Positions 1-4,982 of a stretch of DNA of 9,916 nt are shown one piece after another. The stretch spans positions 1,076,917 to 1,086,832 of the forward strand of contig CP070726.1 of the NCBI GenBank assembly GCA_020350865.1. Direction: 5' to 3'. The DNA is from Thermoplasmata archaeon. Its GTDB lineage: Archaea; Thermoplasmatota; Thermoplasmata; GCA-020350865. The notes beneath the pieces are model-generated. The model saw only the letters and a program-made list of their open reading frames with translations, did no database searches and was not told the DNA's origin. A program made the translations under genes and the position numbers. Position 1 is the stretch's first letter; each line of letters opens with the position of its first letter.

Positions 1-101
1 TCGAGCACTCTTTTTTCAATCCCTGTCCCCCCAGACATTCCATCTAAGCAACTGTTCTCAATTCGGCTTCCTTTGAGTTCGCTTCTATGTTCCTGAACCG
101 G

Positions 102-119
102 CCCATACCCGCCCCACCC
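102..119 (-). other. G-quadruplex-type motif downstream of the hemerythrin gene
   Basis: On the minus strand four G-runs of three to four bases are separated by loops of one to three bases (plus-strand C-runs at 102-104, 108-110, 112-115 and 117-119). This matches the usual G3+N1-7 pattern. It lies about 37 bases past the hemerythrin stop, so it would be in the 3' untranslated part of that transcript. A role in termination or RNA stability is inference. The rest of 1-155 shows no gene I can support. Confidence 0.35.
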
Positions 120-155
120 AACCGCCTCGAAAGAAAGGTAGCACAATGGGATGTT

Positions 156-563
156 TTAAATCTTTCCTTTCAAGAACTCTCCAAGCTCCCTGTCCGCAGT
201 CTTGATGTGCAGGATGAGCCAGTCGATGAGGAAACGCTCCACCGTGGACGCCAGAAAATCCATTTCCGCGTCCGATTCCAGCTGGCCCGTGAGCCTTTTC
301 GTGGTCTCGTGGAACCGCGCATGCTGCCTCTTGTGCTCCTCTGTTCCGGGATAGCCGTACCTGTCCATTAGCTCCTCTTCGGATGCGAAGTGCAGCTCTC
401 CGTATTCCCTCATGAAACTCAGGACCCGCCCGATCTTGTTTCTTCCCTCCCTTCTCAGGATGGCCTCTGCGAGAAGGTCTATTTTCGCGATCAGCTCCCT
501 GTGCTGGCTGTCGATTTTTTCGTTTCCGATTGAAAGGCTGTCGTCCCATTCGAATATGGGCAT
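156..563 (-). CDS. Hemerythrin (bacteriohemerythrin-type single-domain O2-binding protein)
   Basis: A 135-residue protein with the full set of ligands for a non-heme di-iron centre: His21 (in DSQHREL), His58 and Glu62 (HFASEE), His77 and His81 (HKRQH), His119 and Asp124 (HIKTAD). Length and spacing match stand-alone hemerythrins, with no fused signalling domain. The family binds O2 reversibly in a four-helix bundle and is proposed to store, deliver or sense oxygen; it should be cytoplasmic, as no signal peptide is visible. The ATG at 561-563 is backed by a GGAGG site at 571-575 (minus strand), seven bases away. It stands alone: the upstream spacer is 264 bases and the next gene is divergent. 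The exact role (O2 sensing, buffering, iron handling) cannot be told from sequence. Confidence 0.95.
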   Translation of the reverse strand: MPIFEWDDSLSIGNEKIDSQHRELIAKIDLLAEAILRREGRNKIGRVLSFMREYGELHFASEEELMDRYGYPGTEEHKRQHARFHETTKRLTGQLESDAEMDFLASTVERFLIDWLILHIKTADRELGEFLKGKI

Positions 564-570
564 ATAAGGC

Positions 571-575
571 CCTCC
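571..575 (-). promoter_or_regulatory. Ribosome binding site of hemerythrin
   Basis: GGAGG on the minus strand, seven bases before the ATG. It fixes the start codon and shows that this gene is translated from a leadered mRNA, unlike several others here. Confidence 0.7.
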
Positions 576-610
576 ATTAAGTCATTATTCGATACCCAGA
601 GTGAGGAATA

Positions 611-628
611 TCCCAGATTATGATGGGA
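611..628. repeat. Short inverted repeat upstream of hemerythrin
   Basis: TCCCA and TGGGA flank an eight-base spacer, about 50 bases upstream of the hemerythrin start. It could be an operator or a weak hairpin. No regulator can be named, and a five-base arm can arise by chance. Confidence 0.2.
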
Positions 629-634
629 GACGAA

Positions 635-742
635 ATGGAAATCTTCCGTAATAAAAATATCCCCCGTCCCAGGAGGGGCGAATTGTTTGGGCGACGCAGC
701 ATACGTTCATTTGTGCCTGATCCCAAATGCGTTACGGCCTAA
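635..742 (+). pseudogene. Short ORF resembling a truncated nitroreductase N-terminus
   Basis: An ATG-started frame of 35 codons ending in TAA, preceded by GGGAG at 625-629. It begins MEIF and contains RRSIRSFVPDP (from 692), which is the hallmark beginning of the FMN-dependent nitroreductase family: a short lead-in, then RRSIRxF and a PxP-type turn. The match stops after PDP, is followed by five unrelated residues and a stop, and neither of the other two forward frames carries the expected next helix. I read it as the stump of a nitroreductase gene cut off at about position 724, just before the A+T-rich block that starts here. It could also be a chance ORF or a genuine small protein. The similarity is from memory of the family. 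Confidence 0.35.
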
Positions 743-744
743 AA

Positions 745-752
745 TTTAAATA
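745..752 (+). promoter_or_regulatory. TATA-like box for the secreted protein gene
   Basis: TTTAAATA lies 75 bases before the ATG at 828. Transcription would start near 776, leaving a leader of about 50 bases that contains the ribosome binding site (GGGAGGG at 814-820). Confidence 0.5.
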
Positions 753-827
753 GACGTAAGAGGGTTAGTATCACAGAGGCTTGGAAGGACCTTCTAAGAA
801 GAATCAGTTTAGAGGGAGGGTTCAGAG

Positions 828-1337
828 ATGAAGATAACTGAATGCCGCGGCAGTCTGACAATATGTTTAATTCTGCTCATCATATATTCAATCAGCCTTT
901 TACCATCGGAATCAACTCATCTTTTTCAGGGAGCCACTGCTGAAAATAGAGAATTTGAAGCGGAAAAATTTGATGAGAACTTAACCCTTTCACCGAATGC
1001 CATCGGAATCCCACCACCAATACCCGCAACAATCGACATCGACCCCGACACCTTAAACCTCAAATCCAAGGGTAGATGGATCACCTGCTACATCGATCTC
1101 CCAGAGGGATATGATGTCGACGAAATCGACATCAGCACAATCCTACTCGAAGACACAATCCCCGCAGAATGGGGTGACGTCCAGGGCACAACCCTCATGG
1201 TGAAATTCGACAGAGGCGAAGTTGAGGATTATATCGGAGCACCACAGGATGCCATTGAGCTCTGGGTAACTGGAAAATTCTATGATGGGACCGAATTTAA
1301 GGGCAGTGATACGATTAGAGTGATTTGTCCACCGTAG
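828..1337 (+). CDS. Small secreted or membrane-tethered protein with a single IDIDPDTLNLKSKG-type module
   Basis: 169 residues. Residues 1-8 are polar and basic; 9-25 form a hydrophobic segment (signal peptide or N-terminal anchor). Residues 40-66 are a low-complexity, proline-containing linker. Residues 67-167 form one beta-rich module opening IDIDPDTLNLKSKG and continuing with DLPEGYDVDEID and ISTILLEDTIPAEWGDVQ. I know this module from extracellular proteins of archaea and some bacteria, where it usually sits as a repeat or at the C-terminus of much longer proteins; its function is not known to me. Here it stands alone, so the gene may be a minimal carrier or a shortened relative. Cys87 and Cys167 could form a disulfide. 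The start is set by GGGAGGG at 814-820, seven bases before ATG. The gene sits at the head of the A+T-rich block that also holds the toxin-antitoxin pair. Confidence 0.75.
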   Translation: MKITECRGSLTICLILLIIYSISLLPSESTHLFQGATAENREFEAEKFDENLTLSPNAIGIPPPIPATIDIDPDTLNLKSKGRWITCYIDLPEGYDVDEIDISTILLEDTIPAEWGDVQGTTLMVKFDRGEVEDYIGAPQDAIELWVTGKFYDGTEFKGSDTIRVICPP

Positions 1338-1429
1338 TTTTAAAGAATTATCTAACCTACCTAAAAAACCGCGTTTCTCCCAGCGATTTCGCAAAACGTG
1401 CAGAAGGGGGGAGTCGGGAATCTTACAAT

Positions 1430-1440
1430 AAATATAAATA
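1430..1440 (+). promoter_or_regulatory. TATA box of the VapBC-like operon
   Basis: AAATATAAATA is the clearest archaeal box A in the window. Standard spacing puts transcription start near 1464, two to eleven bases before the candidate start codons, so the mRNA should be leaderless or nearly so. Confidence 0.65.
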
Positions 1441-1441
1441 A

Positions 1442-1465
1442 TTTGTATCACGTATAGTATACAAA
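1442..1465. promoter_or_regulatory. Candidate operator: perfect 7-bp inverted repeat before the antitoxin gene
   Basis: TTTGTAT (1442-1448) and ATACAAA (1459-1465) are exact reverse complements with a ten-base spacer. The site lies directly between the TATA box and the start codon and would overlap the transcription start. Ribbon-helix-helix antitoxins typically repress their own operon by binding such palindromes, so autorepression is the natural reading; that is inference. Confidence 0.6.
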
Positions 1466-1474
1466 GTGATTAAC

Positions 1475-1726
1475 ATGCCGTCAAAAGTATCCCATGTCAG
1501 ATTGCCCGAAGCGGAATACAAATTCATAGACGAGGTCATAGAGAACGGATATTTCACGAGCCGCACAGATTTTATCAAGAGTGCCATACGATTGCAAATT
1601 CACGAAACCTCGAAGAGAATGCTGGCAGATCTTAAAAAGAAGGGGAAAAGGAAAATCTCGCATGCGGAACTGCTCAAGTCGGCCAAGAAATCCCGGAAGG
1701 CCGTGTACAAGGAGATATGGAGTTGA
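1475..1726 (+). CDS. Ribbon-helix-helix antitoxin (VapB/CopG-like)
   Basis: 83 residues from the ATG at 1475; a GTG at 1466 would add three residues (M-I-N). No ribosome binding site precedes either, in line with a leaderless transcript. The N-terminal part reads HVRLPEAEYKFIDEVIENG then a SRTDFIKSAIRLQI helix: a beta strand plus two helices as in ribbon-helix-helix DNA-binding dimers. The C-terminal half is highly basic, then ends in an amphipathic stretch (AELLKSAKKSRKAVYKEIW), the expected toxin-binding tail. It overlaps the PIN-domain gene by ten bases, so the two are co-transcribed and translationally coupled. Expected role: neutralise the toxin and repress the operon through the palindrome at 1442-1465. 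Partner and fold make the assignment good; the subfamily is not certain. Confidence 0.85.
   Translation: MPSKVSHVRLPEAEYKFIDEVIENGYFTSRTDFIKSAIRLQIHETSKRMLADLKKKGKRKISHAELLKSAKKSRKAVYKEIWS
1709..1714 (+). promoter_or_regulatory. Ribosome binding site inside the antitoxin gene, for the toxin
   Basis: AAGGAG ends only two bases before the ATG at 1717, which is unusually tight, but eight bases before an in-frame TTG at 1723. The spacing argues that the TTG, which overlaps the antitoxin TGA stop, may be the real toxin start. Confidence 0.5.
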
Positions 1727-2175
1727 TAAAGGCATACCTCGATACAAATATCTTCTTGATTTTTTTAGAGGAGGAAATCAGCAACTCGGAACTGGTGATC
1801 GAGGCCGCAAACGAGGGATTGTTCATTCCCGTTGTCTCGTTTCATACCTTCAAGGAAGTGATGCATAACCTCAAATCAAGATGTTCCAAGGACACGGCTT
1901 CATGGATGCGCACCCTGATTTGGACCATCCGGGGGCTTAATATTGTCGGAAAGGAAGAAATCGATGCAATAGGCGATATGTATCGTGAACTGGTAGACGA
2001 TGAAGACGACCTGCCCCATGTCAATGCATATTTCGCCTCGGAATGCAGTTATTTTGTCACCACAAATCGAAGATTAGCGCAAATGAAGATAAAGAGAAAA
2101 ATAAATTTCATATCTCCGAATGATTTCTTGACCGAGCTGGGTTTGGAAGTACTTGATAAAAAAGATGGAATTTAG
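1717..2175 (+). CDS. PIN-domain ribonuclease toxin (VapC-like)
   Basis: 152 residues from ATG 1717, or 150 from the better-spaced TTG at 1723. PIN-domain features: AYLDTNIF with Asp9, the first acidic metal ligand; HTFKEVMHNL with Glu47; DDLPHVNAYFASE with Asp98, the third; then VTTNRRL, where Asn117 stands in place of the usual Asp of the TxD motif. ISPNDFL near residue 132 is the usual end of the domain. VapC toxins cut tRNA or rRNA with Mg2+/Mn2+ bound by these acidic residues; the target here is unknown. It overlaps the antitoxin gene by ten bases and converges on TrpRS, with 15 bases between the stops. The Asn at the fourth site occurs in some PIN proteins but may lower activity. Local sequence is A+T-rich (22 of 60 bases G or C in 1741-1800, against 34 of 60 in 2701-2760 of TrpRS), suggesting acquisition. 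Confidence 0.85.
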   Translation: MELIKAYLDTNIFLIFLEEEISNSELVIEAANEGLFIPVVSFHTFKEVMHNLKSRCSKDTASWMRTLIWTIRGLNIVGKEEIDAIGDMYRELVDDEDDLPHVNAYFASECSYFVTTNRRLAQMKIKRKINFISPNDFLTELGLEVLDKKDGI

Positions 2176-2190
2176 AAAACATTACTAATC

Positions 2191-3504
2191 CTACTCCCAC
2201 ACCAAATACTCCTCCACCCGGCTTCTCGCCTGCTTCCTCTTCCTTGCAAGTTCCAAAAGGAATTCCTCCATGAGTTTGGCGGCGAAATTCTTGCAGTTCC
2301 CGCACATCCGCTCGCCGCTCCTGCATGTCTCGTAAATCTGATTCAGCTCGTCGTCGTCCTCAACCAGATGGTACAGGAGCAGCTCGTAGACCGTGCACTC
2401 CTCGGGCCTGCCTCCGTGCTTCTTCTGTTCCTCAAGTGAAACCGCACCCCCGGTCTTGGCGTTCCTCACCTTTCTCGCCCCCACCTCGGGCTCGTCGTTG
2501 AGCATAATCACGCTTTCCGGGACGGACGAGGACATCTTGCCCCCGGTGAGCCCCGACATGAACATGTTGTACGTGGAGGAGGGCAGGTAGAGTCCGTAGC
2601 CTCCCAAGTCCTTCTCGATGGGGATGAGCAGGTTGTCCATCTCCCGGATCTTCTCTGGTGTGGCATCCTTGACGTAAAGGGCCTTGTACGCGTAGTTTGC
2701 CTCGAAGTCCTGGAAGCCCTCGGCGGAAAGTGCCTTCTTTGCCTCATCCAAAAGCTCCTCCACCATGTCGTCGCCCTTCACGAACACACCTATGCCCGAG
2801 TCGGCCGTCTCCTTGATGCTGTAGTACCTGAAGGCGGATGCAAGGTTCCTTGTGAGCCTTATGTGCGGGTCCTGGTCCACACCCACAGGCACAAGGGTGG
2901 GTCTGGGCCCCCCGAAGTTTTCCAGCTGCACATGCAGTATGTCTCCAACCTGGACCAAAGGAGCGAAAACATGGCCCATATTTGTGGATTCACCAAAACC
3001 GTATATGGCCTTCATCTCAGACCAGTTCACCTTCTTGCCCATGGTGTACGCCAAATCCTTCACCGACTCCCTCTTGGACTGGAAATATATCTCGCAGTTG
3101 TCCGGTTTCAGACCCATGGCTATATAGTTGACGATATAGCTCTCGATGGCTGTTCTCTGGGCCTCCTTGAAGCTCACATTGCGCGTGGCGTACGCCTCGA
3201 TGTCTGCCACGGCCACGAAGACCTCGGCCCCCACCGATTGGAAGTAGATGACCTGGTCCAAGACCATCTTGTTGCCTATGTGCATGTTGCCCGAGGGCAT
3301 GAGGCCTGTGAGTATCACCCAACGCTTTCTGTTCAAAATGGCATCCCTGATCAGCTCGAAGCCCCTGTGGCCGAATATCGCACCGCGTCTGAGCAGCTTG
3401 GCGGGATTGGGCAGTCCCATGGGGTCGAAGCTCTGGATGCCGAACTCGTCCCTCAACCTAGCATAATCCTCGAACTGGGCAGATGACCATGGGTCTATTC
3501 GCAA
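2191..3504 (-). CDS. trpS: Tryptophanyl-tRNA synthetase, archaeal type
   Basis: 437 residues. Class I synthetase that charges tRNA-Trp in the cytoplasm. The N-terminal block DPWSS...DYARL..EFGIQSF followed by a LRRG.IFGHR segment (residues 38-47) is typical of archaeal and eukaryotic TrpRS. PSGNMHIGNK gives the ATP-binding HIGH-equivalent as His75-Ile-Gly-Asn78; a final Asn is also known from bacterial TrpRS. GVDQDPHIRLTR is the family block after the tryptophan pocket, and KMSSS is at 323-327. CGNCK (Cys401, Cys404) lies where many archaeal TrpRS have a similar CxxCK in the C-terminal helical region. The start is TTG, supported by GGAGG at 3512-3516. The gap to the upstream surface-protein gene on the same strand is 66 bases with no strong TATA box, so read-through is possible. 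TyrRS was considered and rejected: the N-terminal extension and GVDQDPHIRLTR fit TrpRS. Confidence 0.95.
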   Translation of the reverse strand: MRIDPWSSAQFEDYARLRDEFGIQSFDPMGLPNPAKLLRRGAIFGHRGFELIRDAILNRKRWVILTGLMPSGNMHIGNKMVLDQVIYFQSVGAEVFVAVADIEAYATRNVSFKEAQRTAIESYIVNYIAMGLKPDNCEIYFQSKRESVKDLAYTMGKKVNWSEMKAIYGFGESTNMGHVFAPLVQVGDILHVQLENFGGPRPTLVPVGVDQDPHIRLTRNLASAFRYYSIKETADSGIGVFVKGDDMVEELLDEAKKALSAEGFQDFEANYAYKALYVKDATPEKIREMDNLLIPIEKDLGGYGLYLPSSTYNMFMSGLTGGKMSSSVPESVIMLNDEPEVGARKVRNAKTGGAVSLEEQKKHGGRPEECTVYELLLYHLVEDDDELNQIYETCRSGERMCGNCKNFAAKLMEEFLLELARKRKQARSRVEEYLVWE

Positions 3505-3511
3505 ATTATAT

Positions 3512-3516
3512 CCTCC
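3512..3516 (-). promoter_or_regulatory. Ribosome binding site that decides the TTG start of TrpRS
   Basis: GGAGG on the minus strand ends seven bases before the TTG at 3502-3504. No ATG is available at this spacing, so the non-ATG start is well supported. Confidence 0.75.
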
Positions 3517-3570
3517 ATTGGAGTTTTATCGGTGGAACAAAAGCGAATGGTAAGATACCTTTTCTGGGAA

Positions 3571-4746
3571 TCATTTCCTTCTGACAAGAACAATCAAGAT
3601 GATGATGGCCACGATCACAATGCCGACAACAGCGGCGATTACGGCGAGGTACTCCATTATGAGGTCCCACAAATCATCCTCATTTTTATCTTCCGGGGAA
3701 AGCCCGATGACCCGCAGGGTTACGGCATCTTGGATGGGCACGGTCCCGTTGCCTTCGACCTGGAGGATTTCCCCGGTTATAGAGACCACAAGTTCTGTTC
3801 CGTTCTCCACGTCCTTGGGGGGCGTCACAGAGACAGAAACGGTTCTCGTTTGGCCCTGGGCAATGGTGGAGCTGGTGGGATTCATTGTCACATTCCAGTC
3901 TTCATCTCCGTAATTTGCGTAAAGATCAACTGTGAACTCGTTGGTGCCGTTATTTCGCACGTACACGATAAATTCCGCAGGTGTGCCCCCGTAGGTGGTC
4001 TTCTCATCCTCATCCACCGAGAGCTCGACATTGTAGTCAACACTCCCCTCCCCTCTGATGCGGTAGGTTCTACCTGGATCCGTGTAATGTGTCTGACCAT
4101 GATCCCACGCTGTGAGGGGGTCCCGCTGGGTATTGGAGGGATTGTCGGTGAGGTCCCATACGGCGGCCCACGTGTTTGAAAGCTCCGTTCCCCTTCCCTC
4201 GAAGCCGTTTAAAACGCCGATGGATTCCTTGGTTATCGTCCATGTGATGATGGCCTGTTCGCCGTCAAAGTCAAAATCATCAATTGTTTCCACCGGGGTT
4301 TCGTCCTGTATGATGTCTGTGAAGGTTGCATAGGTCACCTGACGGAGCTCCATTTCCCATGTCTGGGTGGGGCTGTAGACCCCGCCGATGGGTGTGCCGG
4401 CACCGATGTAAGCTGCGTACTGTATCTCAGCCACCACGGCATAGCCGGTTCCCCCCACATCAAAATAAACCTCGTAATCGAAGGTGGCGGTATCCTGGGC
4501 ACTGGCAAGATCCGCAAGGCCGGGGGGCTCTCCCACCAATTTCAAAGCGATCTCCAGCGTGGTATTTCCCTCTCCCCCGAGCCATGCAGCCTCGATATCC
4601 CTGAACTGCATTGCGGGGTCCTCGGAATCGCCGATATCATCTTCCACCTCGGGATCGTATTGGTCCCCTCCCATGACAGTGGGAAAAGCCATGGTGAATG
4701 CAAGGATTGAAACCGTGATAAGAACCCACAAATACCGTTTTCCCAT
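3571..4746 (-). CDS. Membrane-anchored surface protein with NEW3/CARDB-like domain
   Basis: 391 residues. Residues 1-26: signal peptide (MGKRY, then a hydrophobic core to about 21). Residues 30-235: a region rich in beta strands and acidic residues, beginning DIGDSEDPAMQFRDI, that I cannot assign with confidence; the pattern of YEVYFDVGGTGYAV recalls sugar- or heme-binding DOMON-like sandwiches. Residues 238-347: a domain like NEW3/CARDB (VRNNGTNEFTVDLY, then WNVTMNP, then VSVSVTPPKDVENGT), an Ig-like extracellular spacer fold. Residues 366-388: one transmembrane helix ending in RRK, which puts the bulk of the protein outside. Sequons NTT, NGT (three) and NVT could be N-glycosylated. A GGGAG about nine bases upstream and the TATA box at 4785-4793 support the start. 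No catalytic motif was seen; an adhesive, ligand-binding or transport-accessory role is guesswork. It lies between two synthetase genes on the same strand but has its own promoter. Confidence 0.8.
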   Translation of the reverse strand: MGKRYLWVLITVSILAFTMAFPTVMGGDQYDPEVEDDIGDSEDPAMQFRDIEAAWLGGEGNTTLEIALKLVGEPPGLADLASAQDTATFDYEVYFDVGGTGYAVVAEIQYAAYIGAGTPIGGVYSPTQTWEMELRQVTYATFTDIIQDETPVETIDDFDFDGEQAIITWTITKESIGVLNGFEGRGTELSNTWAAVWDLTDNPSNTQRDPLTAWDHGQTHYTDPGRTYRIRGEGSVDYNVELSVDEDEKTTYGGTPAEFIVYVRNNGTNEFTVDLYANYGDEDWNVTMNPTSSTIAQGQTRTVSVSVTPPKDVENGTELVVSITGEILQVEGNGTVPIQDAVTLRVIGLSPEDKNEDDLWDLIMEYLAVIAAVVGIVIVAIIILIVLVRRK

Positions 4747-4784
4747 TGGAACTACTCCCTGAGGTTACGAAAAGAGTATGATTG

Positions 4785-4793
4785 GATATAAAA
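4785..4793 (-). promoter_or_regulatory. TATA box of the surface-protein gene
   Basis: Minus strand TTTTATATC, about 40 bases upstream of the ATG at 4746. Transcription should begin near 4762, giving a leader of roughly 15-20 bases that includes the GGGAG ribosome binding site. The gene is therefore not dependent on read-through from GluRS. Confidence 0.6.
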
Positions 4794-4865
4794 GTTTCGA
4801 AAGCGGTCAGAACCCATGTTTTTAAGGGGTCTGTGGGCTTTTCGTACGATGACGGGGCGTAAACC

Positions 4866-4872
4866 TTATAAA
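4866..4872 (+). promoter_or_regulatory. TATA-like box facing the structured element
   Basis: TTATAAA on the plus strand, in a gap with no plus-strand protein gene. Normal spacing puts a transcription start at about 4893-4897, immediately before the first hairpin of the structured element at 4900. It may be chance in A+T-rich DNA. Confidence 0.35.
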
Positions 4873-4894
4873 GAATCGTCAATATTCATATAGA

Positions 4895-4982
4895 TTAATG
4901 GGTTGAAAAACCCGGTGACCCCCGACACCTAAAAACGGGGTGGTGAAAGGGATTGGGCATACACCCACCCCCACCTTTTTTT
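4895..4982 (+). ncRNA. Candidate small structured RNA ending in a T-run
   Basis: Three elements follow one another. A hairpin GGGTT-GAAA-AACCC (4900-4913) has a GNRA tetraloop on the plus strand only. It abuts GGTG/CACC (4914-4917 with 4926-4929), whose C-rich loop could pair with GGGG at 4937-4940. Then GGGGTGG (4937-4943) pairs with CCACCCC (4965-4971), extendable by TG/CA with one bulge. Seven Ts (4976-4982) follow, an archaeal-style termination signal. With the TATA-like box 25 bases before it this looks like a transcript of about 85 bases. No known RNA family was recognised: no C/D boxes and no tRNA arms. The rival explanation is a simple terminator for GluRS, listed separately; both may hold. 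Confidence 0.35.
4931..4971 (-). terminator. Hairpin plus T-run downstream of GluRS (bidirectional)
   Basis: On the minus strand the seven-pair stem GGGGTGG/CCACCCC begins ten bases past the GluRS stop, has a 21-base loop, and is followed one base later by five Ts (positions 4935-4931). On the plus strand the same stem is followed four bases later by seven Ts. It therefore reads as a terminator in both directions. Archaeal termination relies mainly on the T-run, so the stem may also have another role. Confidence 0.5.

Noticed and set aside
85..549. Minus-strand frame of 154 codons overlapping hemerythrin
   Set aside because: Arg/Gly-rich frame-shifted shadow of the hemerythrin gene.
1372..1413. 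Nested inverted repeats (CGTTT/AAACG around GCGATTTCGC; CTCCC/GGGAG)
   Set aside because: Possible terminator for the 828-1337 gene, but arms are short, the two pairings compete, and no T-run follows.
2863..3486. Long plus-strand frame of 207 codons opposite TrpRS
   Set aside because: It mirrors the high-confidence TrpRS gene, is rich in His, and shows no domain or ribosome binding site.
3512..3523. CTCCATTGGAG dyad covering the TrpRS ribosome binding site
   Set aside because: The centre is a single base, so no RNA hairpin that hides the site can form beyond three pairs; likely chance.
3532..4179. Plus-strand frame of 215 codons opposite the surface-protein gene
   Set aside because: Antisense to a gene with signal peptide, sequons and anchor; composition is that of a shadow frame.
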